Assembly: GCA_963590165.1 (NCBI GenBank)
Contig: CAVANO010000015.1
Coordinates: forward strand, 62,001-126,000
Origin: UBA11524 sp963590165
GTDB taxonomy: Bacteria; Bacillota; Clostridia; Christensenellales; Aristaeellaceae
Length of the DNA: 64,000 nucleotides
Direction of reading: 5' to 3'
A program made the position numbers and the translations under genes. Shown here piece by piece: positions 34,753-43,084 of the stretch. How positions within the stretch are numbered: position 1 is the stretch's first letter; the number at the start of each line of letters is the position of its first letter. The notes beneath the pieces are model-generated. The model saw nothing but the letters and a program-made list of their open reading frames with translations, did not search any database and had not been told where the DNA came from.

Positions 34753-34782
34753 CACTAAATGGGAGAAAGGAAGTCACCCATC

Positions 34783-35292
34783 ATGAACATCCGCATTTTC
34801 GGGTTGGCGGACGACAGCATCGTCGACGGCCCCGGCATCCGCTTCACGACCTTCGTGCAGGGCTGTCCGCACCACTGCCCCGGTTGCCATAATCCTGGAT
34901 CGCATGATTTTTCCGGCGGCACCCTCATGGACACGGCGGACATTATCCGCAAGCTCAGCAGCAATCCCCTGCTGGACGGCTTGACGCTCTCCGGCGGCGA
35001 ACCGATGTGTCAGCCTGAGGCATGCCTTGAGCTGGCGAATGCCGCGCATGCGCATCACCTGAATGTCTGGTGCTACACGGGCTTCACGCTCGACGCGCTG
35101 CTCAAGGAGAATAACCCTGCCCGCATGGCGCTGCTCCGCGCGGCTGATGTACTGGTGGACGGACGATTCGAGTTGGCGAACCGTTCGCTGTCGCTGCTTT
35201 ACCGCGGCAGCAGCAATCAGCGCCTGATTGACCTCAAGCAGACGCTTGCATCCGGCAGCATTGTCCTCTGGCAGCCGGAAAAATGGTGTTGA
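34783..35292 (+). CDS. nrdG: Anaerobic ribonucleotide reductase-activating protein (radical SAM)
   Basis: The 169-residue protein starts at 34783 (MNIRIFGLADDSIVDGPGIR), where AAAGGAAG lies 9 bases upstream; an ATG 24 bases earlier has no ribosome binding site. CPHHCPGCHN is the C-x3-C-x2-C motif that binds the 4Fe-4S cluster of radical SAM enzymes, preceded by FVQGC, and LTLSGGEPM is the SAM-binding GGE motif. It uses S-adenosylmethionine to create the glycyl radical on NrdD. Confidence 0.95.
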   Translation: MNIRIFGLADDSIVDGPGIRFTTFVQGCPHHCPGCHNPGSHDFSGGTLMDTADIIRKLSSNPLLDGLTLSGGEPMCQPEACLELANAAHAHHLNVWCYTGFTLDALLKENNPARMALLRAADVLVDGRFELANRSLSLLYRGSSNQRLIDLKQTLASGSIVLWQPEKWC

Positions 35293-35325
35293 TCATATGC
35301 AATTCAAAAAAGGTGAAAAAAAGGC

Positions 35326-35354
35326 TTGACAAAACTCCGTCCGGATGATATAAT
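35326..35354 (+). promoter_or_regulatory. Promoter of the seven-gene tRNA cluster
   Basis: Perfect consensus: -35 TTGACA (35326-35331), 17-base spacer, -10 TATAAT (35349-35354). First tRNA begins about 71 bases later. Confidence 0.92.
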
Positions 35355-35425
35355 TCATACTTGTCAGCACGATGGTTCAGCTGGCAAGTCCCGGACGGGG
35401 TCAGGCCTCCGATCGAGCGGCTCTT

Positions 35426-35499
<74 letters not shown>

Positions 35500-35504
35500 T
35501 ATGT

Positions 35505-35578
35505 GGAGGATATAGTTCAGTTGGTAGAGCGCCAGATTGTGGCTCTGGATGTCGTGGGTTCGAGTCCCACTATTCTCC
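35505..35578 (+). tRNA. tRNA-His (anticodon GTG)
   Basis: Acceptor GAGGATA pairs with TATTCTC, with the encoded extra G at -1 opposite C73, the histidine identity element. Anticodon loop TTGTGGC; T-arm GGTTCGAGTCC. CCA not encoded. Confidence 0.95.
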
Positions 35579-35622
35579 CTCCTTCTCTTGAGTGCTGCGG
35601 ATGCGGCTTGAGCCTTCTGCGA

Positions 35623-35694
35623 TGGGGTGTAGCCAAGTGGTAAGGCACGGGACTTTGACTCCCGCATTCGCAGGTTCGAGCCCTGCCACCCCAG
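35623..35694 (+). tRNA. tRNA-Gln (anticodon TTG)
   Basis: 72-base cloverleaf. Acceptor TGGGGTG pairs with CACCCCA; anticodon loop CTTTGAC; discriminator G. A second glutamine tRNA (CTG) is at 37405 on the other strand. Confidence 0.94.
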
Positions 35695-35700
35695 CTTTAT

Positions 35701-35773
35701 GACCCATTAGCTCAGTTGGCAGAGCACTTGACTTTTAATCAAGGTGTCTGGAGTTCGAATCTCCAATGGGTCA
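35701..35773 (+). tRNA. tRNA-Lys (anticodon TTT)
   Basis: 73 bases. Acceptor GACCCAT pairs with ATGGGTC; anticodon loop CTTTTAA; discriminator A. Confidence 0.95.
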
Positions 35774-35804
35774 ATCCCATCTGCCTTCTGATTTCGCCTC
35801 TCGT

Positions 35805-35885
35805 GCGGGCGTGGCGGAATGGCAGACGCGCCAGACTTAGGATCTGGTGCCCAACGGCGTAAGAGTTCGAGTCTCTTCGCCCGCA
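35805..35885 (+). tRNA. tRNA-Leu (anticodon TAG)
   Basis: 81 bases, with the long variable arm of a class II tRNA. Acceptor GCGGGCG pairs with CGCCCGC; anticodon loop CTTAGGA; discriminator A. Confidence 0.94.
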
Positions 35886-35919
35886 CATTTTCTTCATCAC
35901 CATGCAGTCGCGTGGTTAT

Positions 35920-35995
35920 GCGGTAGTAGCTCAGTTGGTAGAGCGCCACCTTGCCAAGGTGGAGGTCGCGAGTCCGAGCCTCGTCTACCGCTCCA
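35920..35995 (+). tRNA. tRNA-Gly (anticodon GCC)
   Basis: Acceptor GCGGTAG pairs with CTACCGC; anticodon loop TTGCCAA; T-arm loop reads AGTCCGAGCCT, departing from the usual TTCGA. CCA is encoded at 35993-35995. Confidence 0.92.
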
Positions 35996-35998
35996 CAT

Positions 35999-36072
<74 letters not shown>

Positions 36073-36109
36073 GCTTGAAAGAAGAGCACTTCATGAGTGC
36101 ATTCGAATT

Positions 36110-36135
36110 ACCGTCCGAAAGGGCGGTTTTTTTTG
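36110..36135 (+). terminator. Terminator of the tRNA cluster
   Basis: ACCGTCC-GAAA-GGGCGGT hairpin with a tetraloop, followed by eight T. Confidence 0.9.
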
Positions 36136-36154
36136 TGCAATGTTTTCAACAATT

Positions 36155-36200
36155 TAAAAACGCAGGGACGTCCGACGCATTTCCGTCTTTCGTCCCTGCT
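36155..36200 (-). terminator. Terminator after murG
   Basis: On the minus strand GCAGGGACG pairs with CGTCCCTGC across about 20 bases, then GTTTTT. It converges with the tRNA terminator. Confidence 0.8.
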
Positions 36201-36203
36201 TCT

Positions 36204-37268
36204 TTATTTCTGTACCTCTTCGATCATTTCCAGCACGCGCTTCGTGCCGTCGGCAGGCGGTGCGCTCTTGACGACCGCCGTCAGCGTGTCACGGTCACGC
36301 CACGTGTCCAGCAGCGCCTGCGTCAGCGTATCCGCTGTCATGTTCTCCTGCAGCAGCACGCGGCACAGACCGCGCTTCTCCAAGCTCTGCGCATTCAGAA
36401 TCTGATCGCCGCGCCCGGCTCCCTTAGGGTACGGCACGAGCAGCAGCGGCACCGCCAGCGCCTGAAATTCCATCAATGCGTTGCTCCCTGCACGGCTGAG
36501 CACGATGTCGGCGCAAGCCAGCACATCCGGCAGATCCTTGTCGAGGAATTCCATCTGCGCGTAGCCAGGCGTATGATTCAGCACATCGTCAAGGTTTCCC
36601 TTGCCGCAGATATGCGCAACGTCGAACGTCTTTGTCAGCGCAGGCAGCGCCTCACGAAGCGCCTGATTGACCCTCTGCGCGCCCAGCGAGCCGCCCATCA
36701 TCAGCAGCACGGGCTTTGTGCCGTCAAAGTGCAGAAACGTCAGTCCCTTGCTTCTGTCGCCATGGAACAGCTCCGGTCGCAGCGGCGTGCCGACTGCCTC
36801 CGCCTTCGCGCCAAGCGCCTCCGCGCATTCAGGGAAGGTCGTCGCAATTCGCTTCACGAATGGTCGACACAGCTTGTTCGCCAGACCCGGCGTCAGGTCG
36901 CTCTCGTGGCAAACAACCGGCACGCGATGCAACCACGCGCCAAACACGACCGGCACCGCCACAAAGCCGCCCTTGCTGAAGCACACATCCGGCTTGATTT
37001 TACCAATCAGGTGTGCAGACTGCACAGCACCGGCGATGACGCGGAACGGGTCGGTAAAGTTCCGCCAGTCGAAATAACGGCGGAGCTTGCCGGTCTTGAC
37101 GCCGTGGTAGGTGATGCCTGGCATGCTGCGGAGTTTTTCCGCCTCCATGCCGTTTTCCGTGCCGATATAATGCACCTCATAGCCGCTTTCGAGGAGATGC
37201 GGCAGCAGCGCGAGATTCGGTGTGACATGCCCCATCGTGCCGCCGCCGGTCAGGACGATTTTTTTCAT
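36204..37268 (-). CDS. murG: UDP-GlcNAc:lipid-I GlcNAc transferase MurG (GT28)
   Basis: The 354-residue GT-B enzyme adds N-acetylglucosamine to lipid I to give lipid II on the inner membrane face. The N-terminal glycine loop is TGGGTMGHVTPN, with Met where GG-T-G/A-GH is usual; CFSKGGFVAVP and VCHESDLTPGLANK follow, and the C-terminal UDP-sugar site is LSRAGSNALMEFQALAVP with GAGRGDQILNA. It is not in a division cluster: it is the last gene behind two tRNA genes that share the promoter at 37520. It may therefore be either the main MurG or a paralogue. Confidence 0.9.
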   Translation of the reverse strand: MKKIVLTGGGTMGHVTPNLALLPHLLESGYEVHYIGTENGMEAEKLRSMPGITYHGVKTGKLRRYFDWRNFTDPFRVIAGAVQSAHLIGKIKPDVCFSKGGFVAVPVVFGAWLHRVPVVCHESDLTPGLANKLCRPFVKRIATTFPECAEALGAKAEAVGTPLRPELFHGDRSKGLTFLHFDGTKPVLLMMGGSLGAQRVNQALREALPALTKTFDVAHICGKGNLDDVLNHTPGYAQMEFLDKDLPDVLACADIVLSRAGSNALMEFQALAVPLLLVPYPKGAGRGDQILNAQSLEKRGLCRVLLQENMTADTLTQALLDTWRDRDTLTAVVKSAPPADGTKRVLEMIEEVQK

Positions 37269-37327
37269 GCTGAAAACCGCCTTTTTTACTGTATTAAAAA
37301 ATCCTCCGCTTGTTCAGCGAAGGAAAG

Positions 37328-37400
37328 CACCTCCGATGGGATTCGAACCCATGTTTTCGCCTTGAGAGGGCGGCGTCCTAGGCCTCTAGACAACGGAGGC
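37328..37400 (-). tRNA. tRNA-Glu (anticodon CTC)
   Basis: On the minus strand: acceptor GCCTCCG pairs with CGGAGGT (one G-U), anticodon loop CTCTCAA, T-arm GGTTCGAATCC. 4 bases after tRNA-Gln. Confidence 0.93.
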
Positions 37401-37404
37401 AAAT

Positions 37405-37475
37405 CTGGGGAACTAGGATTTGAACCTAGACAATACGAGTCAGAGTCGTAGGTGCTGCCATTACACCATTCCCCA
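37405..37475 (-). tRNA. tRNA-Gln (anticodon CTG)
   Basis: On the minus strand: acceptor TGGGGAA pairs with TTCCCCA, anticodon loop CTCTGAC, discriminator G. First gene of the tRNA-Gln, tRNA-Glu, murG transcript. Confidence 0.94.
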
Positions 37476-37519
37476 TCAGCAACCGGCCGAATGGATTTCT
37501 TCGCCCGACTGCATGGATT

Positions 37520-37548
37520 ATTATATCGCAATTCTGCTCTCTTGTCAA
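37520..37548 (-). promoter_or_regulatory. Promoter of tRNA-Gln/tRNA-Glu (and probably murG)
   Basis: On the minus strand: -35 TTGACA (37543-37548), 17-base spacer, -10 TATAAT (37520-37525); perfect consensus. Confidence 0.92.
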
Positions 37549-37582
37549 TACCCTTTTTGAATTTTTTCTCTATTCTTCTGCA

Positions 37583-37612
37583 CAAAAAAACTCCGGCATT
37601 TTCAGCCGGAGC
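37583..37612 (-). terminator. Terminator of the liv operon
   Basis: On the minus strand CTCCGGC-TGAAAAT-GCCGGAG followed by seven T, 18 bases after the livF stop. Confidence 0.93.
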
Positions 37613-37629
37613 AATCGATTCGATTGGAA

Positions 37630-38337
37630 TTATGCACCCAGATATGCCTTGCGGACGTCATCGTTGTGCAGAAGGCTTTCAGCACTGCCGGACATCGAGA
37701 TTTTGCCGGTTTCCAGCACATACGCGCGGTCAGCCACAGAAAGCGCCATCTGTGCATTCTGCTCGACCAGCAGAATCGTCGTGCCCGCCTTGTGCAACTC
37801 GCAGATGATGTCAAAAATCTGCTCAACCAGAATCGGAGCCAGACCCATGGACGGCTCATCGAGCATCAGCAACCGCGGCTTGGACATCAGGGCGCGCGCC
37901 ATCGCAAGCATCTGCTGTTCGCCGCCGGAGAGCGTACCTGCAATCTGCTTCTGACGTTCCTTCAGGCGCGGAAAACGTACGAACATTTCCTCGATGCTCG
38001 CTGGGATTTCCTTGTCCGGACGAGAGAAGCCGCCCATTTCGAGGTTCTCCTGCACCGTCATCTCCTGGAAAATACGCCGTCCCTCCGGACAAAGCGCCAT
38101 GCCGTGCTTGACCATGTCAGACGCATGCACACGTGCGAGATCCTTGCCTGCAAAGGACACAGAACCGGTGCGCGGGCGGAGCAATCCGGCTATGGTGTTC
38201 AGCGTGGTGGACTTGCCCGCGCCGTTCGCACCAATCAGCGTAACGACCTCGCCTTCCTCCACGGAAAAGGACACGCCCTTTATCGCATGAATGGAGCCAT
38301 AGTAAACGTGAATGTCATTGACCTCCAGCAGACTCAT
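37630..38337 (-). CDS. livF: Branched-chain amino-acid-type ABC importer, ATPase LivF
   Basis: The 235-residue ATPase starts MSLLEVNDIHVYYGSIHAIK at 38337, overlapping the livG stop in ATGA, with AAGGAGG upstream. Walker A is LIGANGAGKST, the signature is LSGGEQQMLAMARALM, and Walker B is LLMLDEPSMGLAP, all typical of LivF. It pairs with LivG to energise import through LivH-LivM. It is the last gene before a strong terminator. Confidence 0.94.
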   Translation of the reverse strand: MSLLEVNDIHVYYGSIHAIKGVSFSVEEGEVVTLIGANGAGKSTTLNTIAGLLRPRTGSVSFAGKDLARVHASDMVKHGMALCPEGRRIFQEMTVQENLEMGGFSRPDKEIPASIEEMFVRFPRLKERQKQIAGTLSGGEQQMLAMARALMSKPRLLMLDEPSMGLAPILVEQIFDIICELHKAGTTILLVEQNAQMALSVADRAYVLETGKISMSGSAESLLHNDDVRKAYLGA

Positions 38338-39200
38338 GACTCCGCCTCCTTTTGCTTGCCCAGATACGCTTCGATAACGACCGGGTTGTTCTGAATCTCC
38401 GCCGCCGTGCCCTTGGCAATGATCCGCCCGTAGTTCAGCACGCAAATACCCTCGCAGATGCCCATAACGAGATTCATGTCATGCTCAATCAGCAGGACAG
38501 CAATCTGGAACTGGTCGCGGATTTTGATGATGTTTTCCATCAGCTCCGCCGTTTCGTGCGGATTCATGCCGGCGGCCGGCTCATCGAGCAGCAGCAGGCA
38601 CGGGTTCGTTGCCAGCGCGCGGACAATCTCCAAACGGCGCTGTGCACCATAAGGCAGCGAGCCTGCCTTCACGTCGCACATGTGCTCCATGCCGAAGATG
38701 CTCAGCAGCTCCAGCGCCTTCTCGTGCTGTTTCTTTTCTCCCGCCCAGTACTGCGGCAACCGGAAGATGCCCGAGAACATACCGTATTTCACCTGATTAT
38801 GCAGACCGATGCGGACGTTTTCCTCAACGGTCATGTTGTTGAACAGGCGGATGTTCTGGAACGTGCGCGCAATGCCGAGCTTCGATGCCTGCACGGTGTT
38901 CATGCCGGCGGTATCCTTGCCGTTAATCAGGATGGTGCCGCTCGTAGGCTGATACACCTTCGTCAGCAGATTGAACACGGTCGTCTTGCCGGCGCCGTTC
39001 GGTCCAATCAAGCCACAGATTTCCGTGCGGCCAATGGCAAGATGGACGTCATCGACTGCCTTCAGACCGCCGAACTCAATGCCCAGATGGGTTGCCTCCA
39101 GCACGGGCGACTGATTCACATCACGCTCAGGAATAATGCTGCGTGAGGGCACCGGCACCATCTTGGTATCCGGCTTGAATTTCTTCATCAAATCCGTCAT
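38334..39200 (-). CDS. livG: Branched-chain amino-acid-type ABC importer, ATPase LivG
   Basis: A 288-residue ATPase. After a non-homologous N-terminal extension of about 30 residues (FKPDTKMVPVPSRSIIPERD), the ATPase shows LGIEFGGLKAVDDV, Walker A LIGPNGAGKTT, ARTFQNIRLFNNMTVEEN (LivG-specific), signature LPYGAQRRLEIVRALA and Walker B LLLLDEPAAGMNPHE. The gene overlaps livM and livF by 4 bases each. Confidence 0.94.
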   Translation of the reverse strand: MTDLMKKFKPDTKMVPVPSRSIIPERDVNQSPVLEATHLGIEFGGLKAVDDVHLAIGRTEICGLIGPNGAGKTTVFNLLTKVYQPTSGTILINGKDTAGMNTVQASKLGIARTFQNIRLFNNMTVEENVRIGLHNQVKYGMFSGIFRLPQYWAGEKKQHEKALELLSIFGMEHMCDVKAGSLPYGAQRRLEIVRALATNPCLLLLDEPAAGMNPHETAELMENIIKIRDQFQIAVLLIEHDMNLVMGICEGICVLNYGRIIAKGTAAEIQNNPVVIEAYLGKQKEAES

Positions 39201-40267
39201 GCTGCTTCACCTTCCTTCACCGTATCGTGATGCTTCTTCCGCGGATGAATGCGGTCAAGCACCTGACGGACAACCGGCGCGTTGCCCAGCAGCATCACAG
39301 CAATCAGCACAATGGCATAAATCAGCATGCGGTAGTCGCCGAATTCACGCAACACCTCGGGCAGGACAACCAGCAGCGCCGCCGCAATAACCGAGCCGCG
39401 GATGTTGCCGATGCCGCCCAGCACGACGAAGACCAGAATCTGAATCGATGTGTCAAATTTGAACTTATCCGGCGCAACCGAGGACATGTTCAGCCCATAC
39501 AGCGCACCTGCCATGCCGGCAAGCGCTGCGGACGTCACGAACGCCATCAGCTTGTATTTCGTGACGTTCACGCCCATCGCCTCGGCGGCAATGCGATTGT
39601 CACGGCTCGCCATGATGGCGCGGCCAGAGCGGCTGTTAATCAGGTTGAGCACCACAAAGAGCGTAAAGAGCACCAGGACAAAGCCAGCCTCGAATGTTGC
39701 AATTTTCTCCACGCGCACGGAGCCTGCAGGACCGTTATAGAGGATGTTGCCCGCAATATCCGGGTCATTGAACGTGACGAGAAGCTTGCCGTCATTCACG
39801 GCGAAGTACAGGCAGTTCATGACATTGCGGATGATTTCGCCGAATGCCAGCGTCACGATGGCAAGGTAGTCGCCGCGCAGGCGCAGCACCGGAATGCCGA
39901 TGAGCACGCCTGCAATCGCCGCACACACGCCGCCAGTTACCATCGACAGCACAAGGCGCAGCGTCTCATTCTCCATCTGAAAGGCATTCAGCAGCCAGCC
40001 GGACATGATGAGACCGGAAAATGCACCGACGCTCATGAAGCCCGCATGACCCAGCGACAGTTCGCCGGAAATACCGACCGTCAGGTTCAACGAAACTGCC
40101 ATGACGATGTAAACGCAAATCGGAATCAGCTGACCCTTCAGCGAACGGCTGATGGTAAAGCCCGGAATGGCCTTGTTCAGAGCAAGCTGCGTCACGATGA
40201 ACGCAACGATGACAATTGCGTACGTAATCAGATTGTTGACAAAGTTCTTCGTTTTCTTCCTCATCAT
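39197..40267 (-). CDS. livM: Branched-chain amino-acid-type ABC importer, permease LivM
   Basis: The 356-residue membrane protein has about 8-10 hydrophobic helices. Typical LivM stretches are GELSLGHAGFMSVGAFSG, RLRGDYLAIVTLAFGEI, RSGRAIMASRDNRIAAEAMGV and LGGIGNIRGSVIAAALL. It begins 3 bases after livH and overlaps livG by 4. Confidence 0.94.
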   Translation of the reverse strand: MMRKKTKNFVNNLITYAIVIVAFIVTQLALNKAIPGFTISRSLKGQLIPICVYIVMAVSLNLTVGISGELSLGHAGFMSVGAFSGLIMSGWLLNAFQMENETLRLVLSMVTGGVCAAIAGVLIGIPVLRLRGDYLAIVTLAFGEIIRNVMNCLYFAVNDGKLLVTFNDPDIAGNILYNGPAGSVRVEKIATFEAGFVLVLFTLFVVLNLINSRSGRAIMASRDNRIAAEAMGVNVTKYKLMAFVTSAALAGMAGALYGLNMSSVAPDKFKFDTSIQILVFVVLGGIGNIRGSVIAAALLVVLPEVLREFGDYRMLIYAIVLIAVMLLGNAPVVRQVLDRIHPRKKHHDTVKEGEAA

Positions 40268-40270
40268 ACG

Positions 40271-41155
40271 TTACACCTTCTCTCGAATCGGCTTGCCCAG
40301 CAGACCGGTCGGCTTGACCAGCAGAATGATAATCAGCACAGCGAACACAAGCGCATCACCCAGCTCGGTCGAAACATACGCCTTGCCGAGGATTTCGATG
40401 ATGCCCAGCAACAATCCGCCGAGCAGTGCACCCGGAATCGAGCCGATGCCGCCGAAAACAGCTGCCGTAAACGCCTTGATGCCGGGCATAGAGCCTGTCG
40501 TCGGCATCAGCGTGTGATACGTCGAGCAGAGGAGCACGCCGGCGATGGCTGCCAGTGCACTGCCGATCGCGAACGTCAGCGAAATCGTCGCATTCACCTT
40601 GATGCCCATCAGTTCTGCCGCGCTGCGATCCTCGCTGACGGCACGCATCGCCTTGCCCATCTTCGTCTTCGAGGTGAAGAAGGTCAGCGCAAGCATAATC
40701 AGGACATTCGCAAGGACGGTCACGATGGTTTCGCCGGAAATGAGCATCTGTCCGTCAAACAGGCTGATGCTCGGAATGTTGATAACTGACGGGAAGGACT
40801 TCGTATTCGGGCCGAAGACAAGAAGCGCCACATTCTGCAGGAGATAGCTCACGCCGATTGCGGTAATCAGCACTGCGAGGCTCGTCGCCTGACGCAGCGG
40901 CTTATAGGCAAGGCGTTCGATGATCATGCCCAGCACCGTGCAGACAACCATGGCCAGCAACACGCCCACAATCGGAGACATGCCCCAGTACTGCGTGGCG
41001 CAGAAGCAGATATATGCACCGATCATGATGACATCGCCGTGCGCGAAGTTCAGCATCTTCGCAATGCCGTAAACCATGGAATAACCGAGTGCAATGATTG
41101 CATATACGCTGCCAAGGCTGATTCCGTTAATGAGGTAAGACAAGAATTGAACCAT
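40271..41155 (-). CDS. livH: Branched-chain amino-acid-type ABC importer, permease LivH
   Basis: A 294-residue permease with about 8 helices. LivH-specific stretches are LNFAHGDVIMIGAY, KMGKAMRAVSEDRSAAELMG and FGGIGSIPGALLGGLLLG. It is the first gene downstream of the 274-base gap after livK, which holds a strong hairpin. Confidence 0.94.
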   Translation of the reverse strand: MVQFLSYLINGISLGSVYAIIALGYSMVYGIAKMLNFAHGDVIMIGAYICFCATQYWGMSPIVGVLLAMVVCTVLGMIIERLAYKPLRQATSLAVLITAIGVSYLLQNVALLVFGPNTKSFPSVINIPSISLFDGQMLISGETIVTVLANVLIMLALTFFTSKTKMGKAMRAVSEDRSAAELMGIKVNATISLTFAIGSALAAIAGVLLCSTYHTLMPTTGSMPGIKAFTAAVFGGIGSIPGALLGGLLLGIIEILGKAYVSTELGDALVFAVLIIILLVKPTGLLGKPIREKV

Positions 41156-41369
41156 TCGGCGGCACCTCCCAGAGTGATTGCGTTGCTTGTTGGAATCCTA
41201 TACTTCATTTTCAGCTTTCCAAAGAGCTTTGCGATCGTCCCTTGAACCCTTCGCATGCACCATACAGAAGCTGAAAATGTGCTTTTTCAGAAACACAGCA
41301 AGGCAATCAGCAGCAGTCCGTTTGCTCCGTTGCACCAACTGTTGCTGATTACCTTGAATGTGTTCATAG

Positions 41370-41409
41370 CCCTGTCCCGATGCCAGATTGCTCTCGCATC
41401 GGGACAGGG
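41370..41409 (-). promoter_or_regulatory. Strong intercistronic hairpin between livK and livH
   Basis: A perfect 14-bp stem (CCCTGTCCCGATGC / GCATCGGGACAGGG) with a 12-base loop starts 21 bases after the livK stop. It lacks a T-run, so it more likely stabilises livK mRNA or causes partial attenuation than full termination. The rest of 41156-41429 shows no gene. Confidence 0.8.
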
Positions 41410-41429
41410 ACAATGTTTGATTCGGTCGA

Positions 41430-42584
41430 TTACTCTTCCGTCGCAGCCGCGGCAGCAGCGCCGACATACACGCCGTCCTTGATGATGACAGCGGTCGGGG
41501 TCTTGCTGACTTCGCCATTGGTACTCCAGACCATGGTGCCGGTCAGACCGGTCACGGTCAGTTCCTGCATGGCGGCGATCATCGCGTCGCAGATGTCTTC
41601 GGGCGCTTCGTCACCCTTCACGCCAGCAACCTCAGCAGCCTTCACCAATGCATAGATGCCGTCATAAGCATCCGCAGCGAACTGGTTCGGGGTCTCGCCG
41701 AATTCCTGCTGATACTTCGCGACGAAGTTCTGGGTCAGCTCATCGGGAGCGTCAGCAGAGAAGGGGGTCAGCAGCATGACATCCTCCGCCAGAGCGGTGT
41801 CGAAGCCAGCCAGCGTCAGGATGCCGTCCATGCCGTCAACGCCGAAGAACGTGGGCTTGTAGCCGAGGCTGTTCGCAGTGTTGAGGATCATGGAAGCGGG
41901 GGTGTAGTAGATGGGCAGGAACACCACGTCAGCACCTGCATTCTTCGCCTCAGTCACCTGCACGGAGAAGTCGGTGGTGTCGTTCGTGAAGGTGGTCACA
42001 GAGACAATCTCCAGACCCAGCTCTTCTGCGCGGGCAACGAAGGTCTGATAGATGCCGGTGGAGTAAGTGTCGGCATTATTATAGATGATGGCAACCTTCT
42101 CGCCGACCTTGTTGTTGTAGATGTACTCAGCAGAAGCGGTGCCCTGCGCCGGATCCGTGAAGCAGACCTGATAGATATTGTCCTTGTTGGCAGTGACTTC
42201 CGTAGAGGATGCGGAAGGCGTCAGCATGAACACGCGCTCTTCATACGCCTGGGCAGACACGGTGATGCAGGGGGTGGTGGTCACGGTGCCAAGGATGACC
42301 TGCGAACCGTTATCCAGCGTCGTGTTATAAGCATTGATGGACTTCTCAGCATCGTTCTCATCGTCCTGAATGTCCAGCACGATCTGAATGCCGCCAGCCG
42401 CATTGATTTCATCAGCAGCGATCTGTGCGCCGCGGGCAACAGCAAGGCCGTAAACAGCAGCAGCACCGGTCATCGGGCCGATGACGCCGACATGAAGGGT
42501 AGCGCTCTCCTCAGCGGTTGCGAAGGACGCCATGGTCAGAACCATGGTCAGAGCGAGCATCAGGCTAAAAAACTTCTTCATCAT
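41430..42584 (-). CDS. livK: Extracellular branched-chain amino-acid-type binding protein LivK/LivJ
   Basis: The 384-residue receptor has a classic signal peptide (MMKKFFSLMLALTMVLTMAS) with FATAEE cleavage and no lipobox cysteine, unusual because Gram-positive binding proteins are mostly lipoproteins. HVGVIGPMTGAAAVYG and ADEINAAGGIQIVLD start the two-lobed periplasmic-binding fold; LTPSASSTEVT and TYSTGIYQTFVARAEELG follow. The Liv system takes up Leu/Ile/Val or related ligands (urea and amides in relatives); the exact ligand is not decided by sequence. AAGGAGG precedes the first ATG by 6 bases. Confidence 0.92.
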   Translation of the reverse strand: MMKKFFSLMLALTMVLTMASFATAEESATLHVGVIGPMTGAAAVYGLAVARGAQIAADEINAAGGIQIVLDIQDDENDAEKSINAYNTTLDNGSQVILGTVTTTPCITVSAQAYEERVFMLTPSASSTEVTANKDNIYQVCFTDPAQGTASAEYIYNNKVGEKVAIIYNNADTYSTGIYQTFVARAEELGLEIVSVTTFTNDTTDFSVQVTEAKNAGADVVFLPIYYTPASMILNTANSLGYKPTFFGVDGMDGILTLAGFDTALAEDVMLLTPFSADAPDELTQNFVAKYQQEFGETPNQFAADAYDGIYALVKAAEVAGVKGDEAPEDICDAMIAAMQELTVTGLTGTMVWSTNGEVSKTPTAVIIKDGVYVGAAAAAATEE

Positions 42585-42655
42585 TCCAAGCCTCCTTATT
42601 CAAGCGGCGAAGCGAGGAATCAGCGGATGTCCGCTTTTCGCTTCGTCTTGCATCA

Positions 42656-42684
42656 ATTATACGCATCCGCGGCGCCTGCGTAAA
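42656..42684 (-). promoter_or_regulatory. Promoter of the liv operon
   Basis: On the minus strand: -35 TTTACG (42679-42684), 17-base spacer, consensus -10 TATAAT (42656-42661). No obvious CodY or T-box leader was recognised in the 70-base leader. Confidence 0.75.
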
Positions 42685-42744
42685 GGGTTTTTCTGAATTT
42701 TTGCTGTTCTTTTGATGCACTTCTGATGTTAATGTTCGGAAATT

Positions 42745-42777
42745 AAAAAAACCGTGAGCGCAATGCCCACGGTGATT
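42745..42777 (-). terminator. Terminator after rpmJ
   Basis: On the minus strand ACCGTG pairs with CACGGT around about 12 bases, then seven T, starting about 10 bases after the rpmJ stop. It ends the ribosomal operon here. Confidence 0.9.
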
Positions 42778-42786
42778 CAGCCGAAA

Positions 42787-42900
42787 TCAGCCCTGCTTCT
42801 GCTTATGCTTGGGATTCTCGCAGATGACCATGACCTTGCCCTTACGGCGAATGATCTTGCACTTTTCGCAGATCGGCTTCACGGACGGACGAACCTTCAT
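42787..42900 (-). CDS. rpmJ: 50S ribosomal protein L36
   Basis: A 37-residue protein, MKVRPSVKPICEKCK, with IRRKGKVMVICENPKHKQKQG. The C-x2-C-x12-C-x4-H ligands mark the zinc-binding form. AGGAGG precedes the ATG. It lies 184 bases after infA behind an internal promoter and is followed at once by a terminator instead of rpsM. Confidence 0.97.
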   Translation of the reverse strand: MKVRPSVKPICEKCKIIRRKGKVMVICENPKHKQKQG

Positions 42901-43003
42901 GTGCTGTTACCTCCTGTTGTAAATGAGTCCACGAGGGCGAGCAGAAATACCGCGCGCCCGGATGCGTCTGATGCGATTGTGCTTGTCACACAGTGCATCT
43001 TAA

Positions 43004-43032
43004 ATTATACACCAGAGTACCCCTTCCGTCAA
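43004..43032 (-). promoter_or_regulatory. Internal promoter before rpmJ
   Basis: On the minus strand: -35 TTGACG (43027-43032), 17-base spacer, consensus -10 TATAAT (43004-43009), in the infA-rpmJ gap. Confidence 0.85.
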
Positions 43033-43084
43033 GAGGAAATCTGGCGGATTCAGCACTCTTATTCCCCTGCTAGTCCCCTGATGA

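Noticed and set aside
33269..34777. 502-residue minus-strand frame over nrdD
   Set aside because: Antisense to a strongly conserved enzyme gene.
39227..40789. 520-residue plus-strand frame over livM and livH
   Set aside because: Antisense to clear permease genes; histidine/arginine-rich shadow composition.
42585..42655. T-box or other amino-acid riboswitch before livK
   Set aside because: The leader is about 70 bases and has no conserved T-box sequence or terminator-antiterminator pair.
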